A stretch of 64,000 nt of DNA from Pseudomonas viridiflava. Lineage in GTDB: Bacteria > Pseudomonadota > Gammaproteobacteria > Pseudomonadales > Pseudomonadaceae. This document shows, in pieces, positions 1 to 7,934 of the stretch. The stretch covers positions 372,001 to 436,000 of the forward strand of contig NZ_UTVH01000001.1 of the NCBI RefSeq assembly GCF_900585905.1. Direction: 5' to 3'. The notes under the pieces were generated by a model. It was given only the letters and a program-made list of their open reading frames with translations, did not search any database and was not told the DNA's origin. Position 1 is the stretch's first letter, and every line of letters starts with the position of its first letter. The translations under genes were made by a program, and so were the position numbers.

Positions 1-494
1 GCCACGCCTCTGTGCAGAAAATTTCGGAGGTGTTGCAGCGGCTTGTCACCGAGCGGATTTCAGTGCGCAACATGAAGCTCATTCTCGAATCCCTGGCGCA
101 TTGGGGTTCGCGAGAAAAAGACGTCCTGGCCCTCGTTGAACATGTGCGCGGCGGTCTTGCGCGATACATCAGCAACAAGTTTGCCAGCGGCAATGAGCTG
201 CGTGTCCTGCTGCTTTCTGCCGAGTTCGAGGACGTAGTACGCAAGGGTATCCGGCAAACGTCGGGCGGCAATTTCCTCAATATTGAGCCTGCTGAATCCG
301 AGGAACTCATTGACCGTCTCGCTGTGGGCTTGAACGGGTTGCACATTCCACAGAAGGACGTCGTGTTGCTGTCGTCCGTCGACGTACGCCGCTATATCAA
401 AAAGCTGATTGAAGGACGCTTCCAGGAGTTGGACGTGATTTCTTTCGCCGAAGTCTCGAACACCATTTCCGTTCAAGTCATCAAGACACTTTAA
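1..494 (+). CDS. sctV: Type III secretion export gate SctV (InvA family), C-terminal part
   Basis: The reading frame is open from the left edge, so only about the last 164 residues are present. They correspond to the cytoplasmic C-domain of the SctV/InvA/FlhA family, the nonameric ring below the export gate that receives chaperone-substrate complexes. The family membrane domain lies upstream of the window. The identification rests on similarity to the InvA C-terminus (for example VLLSSVDVRRYIKKLIE near the end) and on the gene order that follows, which is that of Salmonella invA-invB-invC. The gene ends 12 bases before the chaperone gene, consistent with one operon. The exact subfamily is supported by the neighbours more than by this fragment alone. 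Confidence 0.93.
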   Translation, partial: HASVQKISEVLQRLVTERISVRNMKLILESLAHWGSREKDVLALVEHVRGGLARYISNKFASGNELRVLLLSAEFEDVVRKGIRQTSGGNFLNIEPAESEELIDRLAVGLNGLHIPQKDVVLLSSVDVRRYIKKLIEGRFQELDVISFAEVSNTISVQVIKTL

Positions 495-506
495 GAGGAT
501 AGGTCA

Positions 507-914
507 ATGCCAGGTCTGGATATTGCGGATCTCCTGCGTCGCGCGCTGCAGAGTCGAGGCTGTAGCCAGGAGCAGGTGGGAAGTTTCGATGGGCACAGCA
601 CTATTGAACTTGAGTTGAGCGACCTGCCCAATCTCAACGTAGAGCAGGTCGATGACGACGTTTGGTTCTGGAGTTCGGTTGCCGAGTGCAACAGCGCGCA
701 GCTTCGGTATTGCGCGGCGGATTTGCTGCAATGGCTGATGCCGGTGTGGCCGTATGCCCGCACAGGTCAGATGCAGCTGGCGCATATCGATGATCGTCTG
801 GAGTTGCGCGTCATGCTCGGTTCGCAGGCGCTGGAAAGTGATGAATCCCTGGCTGACGCGCTGGATTCATTTTTGGAGCAATTGCACACGTTGCTAGGCA
901 TTCTCGCCCAATGA
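507..914 (+). CDS. invB: InvB/SpaK-type T3SS effector chaperone
   Basis: A 135-residue acidic protein with the size and composition of a class IB secretion chaperone. Family members are small dimers that bind the N-terminal chaperone-binding region of several effectors (in Salmonella, SipA and SopE-type proteins) and hand them to the export gate and ATPase. Its position between sctV and sctN matches invB in Salmonella and spa15 in Shigella. A ribosome site (AGAGGA) stands seven bases before the ATG. The stop overlaps the next start by four bases (ATGA), suggesting translational coupling. The likely client in this window is the repeat-bearing protein at 11995-13851; that pairing is inference. 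Confidence 0.85.
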   Translation: MPGLDIADLLRRALQSRGCSQEQVGSFDGHSTIELELSDLPNLNVEQVDDDVWFWSSVAECNSAQLRYCAADLLQWLMPVWPYARTGQMQLAHIDDRLELRVMLGSQALESDESLADALDSFLEQLHTLLGILAQ

Positions 915-2200
915 ATCTGCGCAGTTTAGAGAGGCGTGCTGCGCACCCTTTGCGTCTGAGCGGGCCGCTGATAGAGGCTGCACTGCACAATGTAGTAATC
1001 GGCGAAGTGTGCGAGATTCGCAAGCACTGGCGCGATCAGCATTGCACTGCACGTGCGCAAGTTGTCGGCTTCAAGGCAGACTCCGTGCTGCTCTGTCTAC
1101 TGGGTGATGCTGGCGGTCTGTCTCGCGAGTCGTTGATCGTTCCCACGGGTGCGGTCCTCCAGTTGAATTGCGGCCCCGCGATGCTCGGCAGCGTGGTCAA
1201 TCCGCGCGGGGAAATCGTCGAACGTCTGGTCCCGACGATGGCAGTGGGTTGCGTCAGTTATCAGGTCGACGCCACGCCGCCTCAGTATCATCAGCGCAGG
1301 CCCATCCAGCAGGCGTTGCACTCAGGTGTTCGGGTTATCGATGGCTTGCTGACCTGTGGCGTCGGGCAGCGCGTGGGCATTTTTGCTTCAGCCGGGTCCG
1401 GCAAGACCAGACTGATCGATATGTTGATCGCCCACACTCAGGCAGATGTCTTCGTTATCGGGCTTATTGGCGAGCGGGGCCGGGAGGTGACCGAATTTGT
1501 CGAGTCCCTGCGGCAATCTCCACGTCGCGCGCAGTGCGTAGTGGTGTACGCCACATCGGACTTCTCGTCAGTAGATCGCTGTAATGCCGCATTGCAAGCC
1601 ACAACTATCGCCGAGTATTTCCGCGACCAGGGCCAACAGGTTGTGTTGTTCATCGATTCACTGACGCGTTATGTCCGTGCACGACGTGATCTTGCACTGG
1701 CCGCGGGTGAGTTGGCAGCAAGACGCGGCTATCCGGCCTCGGTGTTCGACGCCTTGCCGCGTCTGCTGGAGCGCCCCGGCGTAACCGCCAAGGGCAGCAT
1801 CACTGCTTTTTATACGGTGCTGCTGGAGACCGACGACGAGCCTGACCCGATCGCCGAAGAAATCCGCTCCATTCTTGATGGGCATATCTATCTGAGTCGT
1901 ACCTTGGCAGCCAAGAGTCATTTCCCCGCCATCGATGTTCTGCGCAGCGCCAGCCGGGTCGCCCGGCAAGTGACCGAACCGACGCACCAGAGCCTTGTAG
2001 CCAAGACCCGTCAGCTCATGGGACGACTGGAAGAATTGCAGCTATTCATCGACCTGGGTGAATACCGCCCCGGCTCAAACCCGGCCAACGACCACGCGAT
2101 CGAACGTCGTGCAGCGCTCGATGAGTGGCTGCGTCAAGGCACAGATCAGACCTCGGACTTTGCTCAGACAGTGGAGGGCCTTGATGCACTCATTGCCTGA
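911..2200 (+). CDS. sctN: T3SS ATPase SctN (InvC/Spa47 family)
   Basis: A 429-residue hexameric ATPase of the F1-beta/FliI family, which strips chaperones from substrates and unfolds them at the base of the injectisome. The P-loop is at about residues 156-165 ([10 protein letters not shown]), followed by [10 protein letters not shown] and the Walker B strand [29 protein letters not shown] and [10 protein letters not shown] are further family signatures. Length fits InvC (431 residues in Salmonella). It starts on the ATGA overlap with invB and overlaps sctO by 17 bases, so it is embedded in a tightly coupled operon. Confidence 0.96.
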   Translation: MNLRSLERRAAHPLRLSGPLIEAALHNVVIGEVCEIRKHWRDQHCTARAQVVGFKADSVLLCLLGDAGGLSRESLIVPTGAVLQLNCGPAMLGSVVNPRGEIVERLVPTMAVGCVSYQVDATPPQYHQRRPIQQALHSGVRVIDGLLTCGVGQRVGIFASAGSGKTRLIDMLIAHTQADVFVIGLIGERGREVTEFVESLRQSPRRAQCVVVYATSDFSSVDRCNAALQATTIAEYFRDQGQQVVLFIDSLTRYVRARRDLALAAGELAARRGYPASVFDALPRLLERPGVTAKGSITAFYTVLLETDDEPDPIAEEIRSILDGHIYLSRTLAAKSHFPAIDVLRSASRVARQVTEPTHQSLVAKTRQLMGRLEELQLFIDLGEYRPGSNPANDHAIERRAALDEWLRQGTDQTSDFAQTVEGLDALIA

Positions 2201-2642
2201 CATTACGCGGTTATTGCGAGTCAGTGAGCAACTGCAACGACGCTGCGAGCTTACCTTGCAGCAGGCTCAGGCGCGGCTCGAGCCGGTGAAGTCGGAACTT
2301 GCAGATATCGCCGAACGGCAGCACTCACTGACGCAATTGATGACCAGCCATAGAGCGTCTGGTTGCACATTGAGTCATGCGCAATTGATAACCCTGCTGC
2401 GCCATCAAGCAGTTCTTCGCCGCCAACAGCACAACCTTGTACTTGATCAGGTTCGAATCGAGGAACAGCGCTCACACATCGAACGTGAAGTTCAAGAATA
2501 CCGTCAGCAGCGGCAAATTATGCAGCGTAAGCACACCAAGTTTAGCGGGCTACACCAGCGATTGATGCGCCAGCAAATGCTCGTGTCGATACGCCGTGAA
2601 GAAACCGACATTGAAGAGTCAGCGAGACCTAGATATGAGTGA
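2184..2642 (+). CDS. sctO: T3SS central stalk protein SctO (InvI/SpaM/Spa13)
   Basis: A 152-residue, charged, almost wholly helical protein rich in Q, R, E and L, as expected for the two-helix coiled-coil stalk that links the ATPase ring to the export gate. Sequence conservation in this family is weak, so the call rests on size, coiled-coil composition and position between sctN and sctP. I chose the ATG at 2184, which overlaps the end of sctN; the frame extends upstream but only over sctN sequence. It overlaps sctP by eight bases. Confidence 0.85.
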   Translation: MHSLPDITRLLRVSEQLQRRCELTLQQAQARLEPVKSELADIAERQHSLTQLMTSHRASGCTLSHAQLITLLRHQAVLRRQQHNLVLDQVRIEEQRSHIEREVQEYRQQRQIMQRKHTKFSGLHQRLMRQQMLVSIRREETDIEESARPRYE

Positions 2643-3621
2643 TATCCGCGTAATACCCCATAACGTCTTATACCCTGTCGAAGACGCTGAGCCGGTGACA
2701 AAAGATTTCGAGGAGCAGATTGAGGTCGCCGAGCAGGAGGAAATTCCCCAGGGCGTGTTGACCCTGCTCCAGCAAATGCTACCGCTGGCAAGGCCGCTCG
2801 CAGGGCCATTGATTGCAGACCCTGCCAGCTCCGCAATGGCCATGAATGTCAGCTCCGCAATGGCCATGAATGCCAGTGCCGGCGTGGATTCAAATGCAAG
2901 GCTGGCATTGGCGATCAGGCCGCAACCGGGTGACAAGATGGCTGCGCAACTCTCCGAAGTTTTTGCTGGCGCTCGTGTTCAGCTCGCTCCTTCTAAAGAC
3001 TTGATCGCCGGGGGAGCCACATCGTCGCCCGCATCTCAAGCACTGCCGGTCACCCAGCTGGCGACTGCTGCAATCGCTGTTCAGGCAGCAGACGTGCACG
3101 GCGGTTTGAACAACGCCATTCTCGGACAGGCTTTTTTCTCCCCCTTGGGCATACGCGCCGCGCCGCAGCGAGCGGCATCTACTACCGATGCGGGCGAGAA
3201 GACCCCCCCGTATTTCGAGGCGGCTCCTGTCTTGAAACCGGGCGCTCGCATGCCGACTCCGCCAACGCCTTCAGAGCAGCCGGTGGCGCTGCGCAATCGG
3301 ATGGCGCAGGCGTCGGCACAAGGGCTGGACAAGGGCGAGCAGAGCTATTTGCGTTTGCCGTTTGCGAGTGATCGCGCAGTGGGTCATGTAGACGTCAGCA
3401 AAGCACCTCACGAGTTCGCCGGTCAGTTGCAGCTCTCGGGCAGCAGCGCTGATGTGACGCGAAATCTGGCGCAACATCTTGCCAGCGCCGAACCTGGCTG
3501 GAAATTGCTGGACGGGGAGGGGGCCGGTCAGGACCAGCAGGGCAGCGATGCCCGGCAGCAGGCCGATGACGACACCGATGATGCGCGCGAGCAAGCAAGG
3601 CAACCGAAATGGCAGGGTTGA
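2635..3621 (+). CDS. sctP: T3SS needle-length regulator SctP (InvJ/SpaN-like)
   Basis: A 328-residue, Ala/Ser/Pro-rich, low-complexity protein in the invJ/spaN position. Family members are secreted early, control needle or inner-rod length and trigger the switch to late substrates; they diverge rapidly, so position and composition are the main evidence. The start is the ATG at 2635, overlapping sctO. A perfect in-frame tandem duplication near residues 64-80 (SSAMAMN twice) changes the length by eight residues. The C-terminal region (about residues 240-300) is more structured and may be the substrate-switch domain. The gene end overlaps sctQ. Confidence 0.8.
   Translation: MSDIRVIPHNVLYPVEDAEPVTKDFEEQIEVAEQEEIPQGVLTLLQQMLPLARPLAGPLIADPASSAMAMNVSSAMAMNASAGVDSNARLALAIRPQPGDKMAAQLSEVFAGARVQLAPSKDLIAGGATSSPASQALPVTQLATAAIAVQAADVHGGLNNAILGQAFFSPLGIRAAPQRAASTTDAGEKTPPYFEAAPVLKPGARMPTPPTPSEQPVALRNRMAQASAQGLDKGEQSYLRLPFASDRAVGHVDVSKAPHEFAGQLQLSGSSADVTRNLAQHLASAEPGWKLLDGEGAGQDQQGSDARQQADDDTDDAREQARQPKWQG
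2826..2873 (+). repeat. 24-bp tandem duplication inside sctP
   Basis: Two copies of a 24-base unit (beginning CAGCTCCGCAATGGCC) lie head to tail and differ only at the last base. The unit is a multiple of three and stays in frame, adding one SSAMAMN-type block to the predicted needle-length regulator. Confidence 0.9.
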
Positions 3622-4559
3622 GGTCTCTCGACCTGTTGCGCCGCGTAGATAGCCGTGCCTACCGCGCCGAACGCGCAACGCAGCGTTGGTCGGCGCAAGG
3701 GTTCGAGGCCTGTCTCGGCAAGCCAGCGGCAGATCAGGCCTACCTGAGCTTTGTTGCCCAAGGCCATCAAGGTGCGTGGCAGGGCGCATTGGCGAGTCAG
3801 GATTGGTTGAGCGCCATCCTGCCACAGCTGCCTGGACTCTTGAGCGGCGCGTGTCCGGACTCACGAGTCCTGCAGCTGTTTGAGACAGTCGCGCAACCGG
3901 TTGAGATTGCGATGAGGGAGCTTCACTACCATTCGATCATTTCAGTGCAACTGGTAACGGGTTGCGACCTGCAGGATCGGCTGCTCGCCGGGCTGAAGAC
4001 GCCCGAAGGCACGCTTTGGCTGACCGACGATTTGCCCACTTGCCCGTCAGGTCCCCCTTCATTATCTGCATGGGCCAGCGGCCTTCCCATGCAACTGCGA
4101 ATTATCGTGGGCGTTAGCGCTATGCCTGGAGGCCAGCTTGCGCACCTCGCCGTAGGCGATGTTCTGATTATTGGCGAACGCACACAACATTTGTACATGG
4201 CCGAACATTGCATCGGCCGGTTTGATTTGACTGAGGAAGGTTTTCGCATGGAATTCAACCCGGCTGAACTGCCGTTGCCAACGTCCGCAGAGGATCTGCA
4301 GCCCGCTGTGCCACAGATCCCGACCCAAGCCTGGGAGCTGCTGCCGATTCGACTGGAGTTCGTGCTGCAGGAGTGGGTCTGCACCCTTGCTGACCTGGCG
4401 AATATGCAGGCCGATCAGGTGTTGGCGTTGCAACCCTTGGTGCAGAACAACATTGAAATCCGGGCCAATGGCACAACTGTCGCTGTTGGTGAACTGGTGC
4501 GTTGGGAAGACGGGCTTGGTGTCCAGTTGCATACCCTCGTTCGAGGCGCCGGGGAATGA
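3609..4559 (+). CDS. sctQ: T3SS sorting-platform / C-ring protein SctQ (SpaO/Spa33)
   Basis: A 316-residue homologue of SpaO, a FliM/FliN-like protein that forms the cytoplasmic sorting-platform pods and queues chaperone-substrate complexes with SctK, SctL and SctN. The C-terminal 75 residues (LPIRLEFVLQEW, then VLALQPLVQNNIEIRANG and VAVGELVRWEDGLGVQL) form a clear SPOA/SpoA2 domain. Length is close to SpaO (303 residues). The start overlaps sctP and the stop overlaps sctR by ATGA. An internal in-frame start with a strong ribosome site at 4248 probably makes a separate short C-terminal form. Confidence 0.93.
   Translation: MAGLRSLDLLRRVDSRAYRAERATQRWSAQGFEACLGKPAADQAYLSFVAQGHQGAWQGALASQDWLSAILPQLPGLLSGACPDSRVLQLFETVAQPVEIAMRELHYHSIISVQLVTGCDLQDRLLAGLKTPEGTLWLTDDLPTCPSGPPSLSAWASGLPMQLRIIVGVSAMPGGQLAHLAVGDVLIIGERTQHLYMAEHCIGRFDLTEEGFRMEFNPAELPLPTSAEDLQPAVPQIPTQAWELLPIRLEFVLQEWVCTLADLANMQADQVLALQPLVQNNIEIRANGTTVAVGELVRWEDGLGVQLHTLVRGAGE
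4233..4250 (+). promoter_or_regulatory. Internal Shine-Dalgarno and ATG for short SctQ-C
   Basis: GAGGAAGG at 4233-4240 sits seven bases before an in-frame ATG at 4248 inside sctQ. Translation from it gives a 103-residue product with the whole C-terminal SPOA domain. Salmonella SpaO and Shigella Spa33 are known to make such short forms, about 100 residues long, by internal initiation. The ribosome site here is stronger than that of several full genes in the operon. Confidence 0.75.
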
Positions 4560-5218
4560 ATGACATTTCCATGATTGGCCTGTTGGCGTTCGCGTCACTG
4601 TTGCCATTCCTGATTGCCGCTGGCACTTGTTATATCAAGTTCTCCATCGTCTTTGTAATCGTGCGTAACGCCCTGGGGCTGCAGCAAGTGCCCTCTAACA
4701 TGACGCTCAATGCCGTCGCTTTGATGCTGGCGGCATTCGTCATGACGCCGATCATGCAGCAGGGCTACAGCTATTACAAAGAGCACAATATCGCTTTTAC
4801 CAACATTGAATCGGTGGTCGATTTCACCGAGAACGGCTTGGGCAGCTACAAAGATTACTTGCGCACCTACACCGATCCTGAACTGGCGCAGTTTTTTGAA
4901 CGCGCCCAGGCGGCTCAGGTGGAAGAAGGTGACCTCCTTGTTAGCGAGCAAGAGCAACTCGAGCCCTCGCTGTTCGCCTTATTACCCGCCTATGCCCTAA
5001 GTGAAATCAAAGCTGCCTTCAAGATTGGCTTCTACCTGTATCTGCCGTTTGTCATCGTCGACCTGGTGATCTCCAGCATTTTGCTGGCGCTGGGAATGAT
5101 GATGATGAGCCCGGTGATCATCTCTGTACCTATCAAACTGGTGCTATTTGTTGCGCTTGATGGCTGGGCATTGCTCTCGACCGGTTTGGTCGAGCAATAC
5201 CTTACCCTCGCCCAATGA
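4556..5218 (+). CDS. sctR: T3SS export apparatus SctR (SpaP)
   Basis: A 220-residue inner-membrane protein of the SpaP/FliP family; five copies form the core of the export gate with SctS and SctT. It has hydrophobic segments near the N-terminus (IGLLAFASLLPFLIAAGT) and two more in the C-terminal third, separated by a polar stretch. The FIGFYLYLP-like motif is present as KIGFYLYLPFVIVDLVI, followed by MMMMSPVIISVP. The ATG at 4556 overlaps the sctQ stop; an upstream extension of the frame only covers sctQ. Confidence 0.96.
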   Translation: MNDISMIGLLAFASLLPFLIAAGTCYIKFSIVFVIVRNALGLQQVPSNMTLNAVALMLAAFVMTPIMQQGYSYYKEHNIAFTNIESVVDFTENGLGSYKDYLRTYTDPELAQFFERAQAAQVEEGDLLVSEQEQLEPSLFALLPAYALSEIKAAFKIGFYLYLPFVIVDLVISSILLALGMMMMSPVIISVPIKLVLFVALDGWALLSTGLVEQYLTLAQ

Positions 5219-5228
5219 GTGACCACCG

Positions 5229-5483
5229 ATGAACGATTTAGTCTTTGCGGGTAACAAAGCTCTCTATCTGATTTTGTTGATGGTCGCGTGGCCGATCATT
5301 GCCGCCACCGTCGTCGGCTTATTGGTCGGCCTGTTTCAGACCGTCACCCAACTCCAGGAACAAACGCTGCCGTTTGGCTTTAAATTACTGGCGGTAGCCA
5401 TTTGCCTGTTTTTATTATCCGGCTGGTATGGCGATACGCTGCTGGGTTTTAGTCGCGAAGTCATGCGTCTTGCATTGAAGTGA
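5229..5483 (+). CDS. sctS: T3SS export apparatus SctS (SpaQ)
   Basis: An 84-residue two-helix membrane protein of the SpaQ/FliQ family, with segments at about residues 12-35 ([20 protein letters not shown]) and 50-70. The connecting [17 protein letters not shown] is the family signature. It forms part of the helical export-gate complex. It lies ten bases after sctR and seven before sctT. Confidence 0.96.
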   Translation: MNDLVFAGNKALYLILLMVAWPIIAATVVGLLVGLFQTVTQLQEQTLPFGFKLLAVAICLFLLSGWYGDTLLGFSREVMRLALK

Positions 5484-5490
5484 CCCCCTG

Positions 5491-6273
5491 ATGCCCTTCA
5501 CTTTGTTTTTCGACTTGCACATCGCGATGGCAGCGGCGGCGCTTGGTTTTGCACGACTGGCGCCGGTGTTCTTCATGCTTCCTTTTCTCAACACAGGCGT
5601 CCTCACCGGGGCCCCAAGGATTGCGGTGATTATGCTGGTGGCTCTGGCACTGTGGCCTGCGACCGTGCAGGCCTTGCCTTCCCTTCATACGATTGCTTTC
5701 TATGGGCTGGTGTTGCGCGAAGCAAGCATCGGCGTGGTGCTGGGTTGTCTGCTCTGCTGGCCGTTCTGGGTATTGCATGGAATGGGCAATCTCATCGACA
5801 ACCAGCGCGGTGCAATGCTCAGCAATACCATCGACCCTGCCAACGGGGTGGACACGTCGGAGCTGGCCAACTTCCTGCAACTGTTTGCTGCGGCGGTTTT
5901 TCTCGAAGGGGGCGGTCTGTTGCTGCTGGTTGAAACCTATAACGCGAGTTATCGACTTTGCTCCCCTGTGGAGGGCTGCGAGCTAGCACTCGATCCGATC
6001 CTGGCGATGCTCGATCCGCTAGTCAGCAAAATCATCATTATCAGTTCGCCAGTAGTTGCCGCCCTGTTGCTCAGCGAGGCCCTGCTTGGCCTGTTGGCCC
6101 GCTTCGCACCGCAAATGAATGCATTCGCGGTATCGCTGACCATCAAAAGTGCCATTGCGTTGATCGTGCTGCTGCTGTTTTTCGGCAGTCATCTGCCAGA
6201 TGAAATCTTGCGCATGGGGCACACCGCGCAGTCGCAGTTGAGCAACTGGTTGATCGAGAGAGGCCAAGCCTGA
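5491..6273 (+). CDS. sctT: T3SS export apparatus SctT (SpaR)
   Basis: A 260-residue polytopic inner-membrane protein of the SpaR/FliR family, the single-copy subunit capping the export gate. Several hydrophobic segments span most of its length. HGMGNLIDNQRGAML and LLARFAPQMNAFAVSL are typical family motifs. Size matches SpaR (263 residues). It is one base from sctU, in the usual order. Confidence 0.95.
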   Translation: MPFTLFFDLHIAMAAAALGFARLAPVFFMLPFLNTGVLTGAPRIAVIMLVALALWPATVQALPSLHTIAFYGLVLREASIGVVLGCLLCWPFWVLHGMGNLIDNQRGAMLSNTIDPANGVDTSELANFLQLFAAAVFLEGGGLLLLVETYNASYRLCSPVEGCELALDPILAMLDPLVSKIIIISSPVVAALLLSEALLGLLARFAPQMNAFAVSLTIKSAIALIVLLLFFGSHLPDEILRMGHTAQSQLSNWLIERGQA

Positions 6274-6274
6274 G

Positions 6275-7306
6275 ATGTCGAGCTCATCCAAGACCGAGAT
6301 GCCCACGCCCAAGCGTCGGCGGGATGCGGCAAAAAAAGGTCAGACATTCAAGGCCAGGGATCTGGCGACGTCATGCCTGACCCTTTTTGGAATCGGGTAT
6401 CTAGTCACCAATGGCACGTTAATAGAAGTCATGGATGTATACCGCAAGGTCATTGCCAGCGGTTTCAATCTACAGATTCAGCCGTATCTGATGGACCTGC
6501 TCTGGATCAGCCTGCGCACTGTATTGCCCATCGTGCTGATCTGTGCGCTGGCCAGTGCCGTGCCGACCCTGATCCTGACAGGCCTGGCCCTGGCCAGTGA
6601 AGCGCTGAAACTGAACTTTGGCGCTTTGAACCCCATTAACGGGTTCAAGAAATTATTCAGCCTGCGAACCATCAAGGACAGCGTAAAGGCTCTGTTGTAC
6701 TTGCTCAGTTTTGTCGTTGCGCTTTGGGTCGTCTGGCTTATTGAGCGCCAGTCGCTCTTTGCACAGTTGTACGCACAACCCATACAGCTGTTTCCAGTCT
6801 GGGGCCGGTTCCTGCTGGTTCTGGTATTGACGTTCCTGGTGTGCATCCTTTTGATCGTACTGCTCGACGCGCTATGCGAGTACTGGCTGTACATCAAAGA
6901 ATTGAAGATGGACAAGGAATCCGTCAAGCGCGAACACAAGGAGCAGGAGGGCGATCCGCAGATCAAAGGGCGACGCCGTGATCTGCATCTTGAATTGCTG
7001 TCGGAACAGGTCAAGTCGGACATTAAAGGTTCGCGGGTCATCATTGCCAACCCGACGCACATTGCCGTGGGTATCTATTTCCGCCCGGAAATCACCGTGC
7101 TGCCTTTTATCTCGTTGATGGAAACCAATCAGCGGGCGCTTGCGGTGCGAGCCTATGCCGAAAAAGTTGGCGTTCCGATCGTTACTGACATCGTCCTCGC
7201 GCGGCGAATCTTCCGAACGCATCGGCGTTACAGCTTTATCCAGGTGCAGGAGATTGAGCAGGTGTTGCGCCTGTTGTTGTGGCTTGAGCAGGTTGAACAA
7301 GCCTGA
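6275..7306 (+). CDS. sctU: T3SS autoprotease / specificity switch SctU (SpaS)
   Basis: A 343-residue SpaS/FlhB-family protein. It begins SSSSKTEMPTPKRRRDAAKKGQ, typical of the cytosolic N-terminus, followed by four membrane segments and a cytoplasmic domain. The self-cleavage motif NPTH is present (IIANPTHIAVGIYF, around residue 258). Cleavage between N and P is known to permit switching from early to translocator substrates. It is the last gene of the inv/spa block before a short gap and sicA. Confidence 0.96.
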   Translation: MSSSSKTEMPTPKRRRDAAKKGQTFKARDLATSCLTLFGIGYLVTNGTLIEVMDVYRKVIASGFNLQIQPYLMDLLWISLRTVLPIVLICALASAVPTLILTGLALASEALKLNFGALNPINGFKKLFSLRTIKDSVKALLYLLSFVVALWVVWLIERQSLFAQLYAQPIQLFPVWGRFLLVLVLTFLVCILLIVLLDALCEYWLYIKELKMDKESVKREHKEQEGDPQIKGRRRDLHLELLSEQVKSDIKGSRVIIANPTHIAVGIYFRPEITVLPFISLMETNQRALAVRAYAEKVGVPIVTDIVLARRIFRTHRRYSFIQVQEIEQVLRLLLWLEQVEQA

Positions 7307-7406
7307 TTGCTGGCAGGCAATGATCTTTATTTGTACAAAACGCCCAAAACCTCGGCAGTGAGCGCTTTTTGGCGTCCTTTTTTTCCGGATTTTGGCTCAA
7401 TGCACA

Positions 7407-7423
7407 GGCCAGCAAGGCTGGCC
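7407..7423 (+). promoter_or_regulatory. Small hairpin upstream of sicA
   Basis: A seven-base inverted repeat (GGCCAGC / GCTGGCC, three-base loop) stands 20 bases before the sicA ATG, just upstream of the ribosome site AGGAG. There is no T-run, so it is not a convincing terminator. It may be an mRNA structure at the sicA leader or a dyad site; function is inferred only from position. Confidence 0.4.
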
Positions 7424-7443
7424 CTGCTTTAGGAGTGTGTTCA

Positions 7444-7929
7444 ATGAGTCGTAAGCAGCAACAAGAGGAAGACTGCCTTGCCGAGCAGGTCGTTGAGGCC
7501 ATGCTCGACGGCGCTACCCTCAAGGACCTTCGCGGTATTACCCCTGAGCAAATGGACAGTCTTTATGCCTTTGCTTACGAGTTCTACGAGCAAGGACGAC
7601 TGGACGACGCGGAGAAGTTCTTTCACTTTCTGTGTATCTATGACTTCTACAACAGCCACTACTGGATGGGGTTGGCGGCTGTGCATCACCTCAAGCAGAA
7701 CTACCAGAAGGCTGTCGATATTTATGCTGTGGCATTTGCCCAGAGCAAAGATGACTACCGCCCAATGTTCTATAGCGGCCAATGCCAGCTTGCGCTGGGC
7801 AAGGCTGGTAAAGCCAAACTATGTTTCGAGTATGTTTTAGCACATGTCGAGGATGACGAACTGCGCCAGCAGGCTCGGGTTTACGTGGATACCTTGAGCC
7901 AAATCGAGAGCGATTCCTCAGAGGACTGA
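7444..7929 (+). CDS. sicA: Translocator chaperone SicA (class II, TPR)
   Basis: A 161-residue SycD/SicA/IpgC-family chaperone with three TPR-like repeats (LYAFAYEFYEQGRLDDAEKF, SHYWMGLAAVHHLKQNYQKA, YRPMFYSGQCQLALGKAGKA). These proteins keep the two hydrophobic translocators (SctE and SctB, encoded next) apart and soluble before export. In Salmonella SicA also acts with InvF as a transcriptional co-activator; an invF gene would be upstream of this window. Start ATG at 7444 has AGGAG eight bases upstream. It lies five bases before sctE. Confidence 0.95.
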   Translation: MSRKQQQEEDCLAEQVVEAMLDGATLKDLRGITPEQMDSLYAFAYEFYEQGRLDDAEKFFHFLCIYDFYNSHYWMGLAAVHHLKQNYQKAVDIYAVAFAQSKDDYRPMFYSGQCQLALGKAGKAKLCFEYVLAHVEDDELRQQARVYVDTLSQIESDSSED

Positions 7930-7934
7930 TTTGA

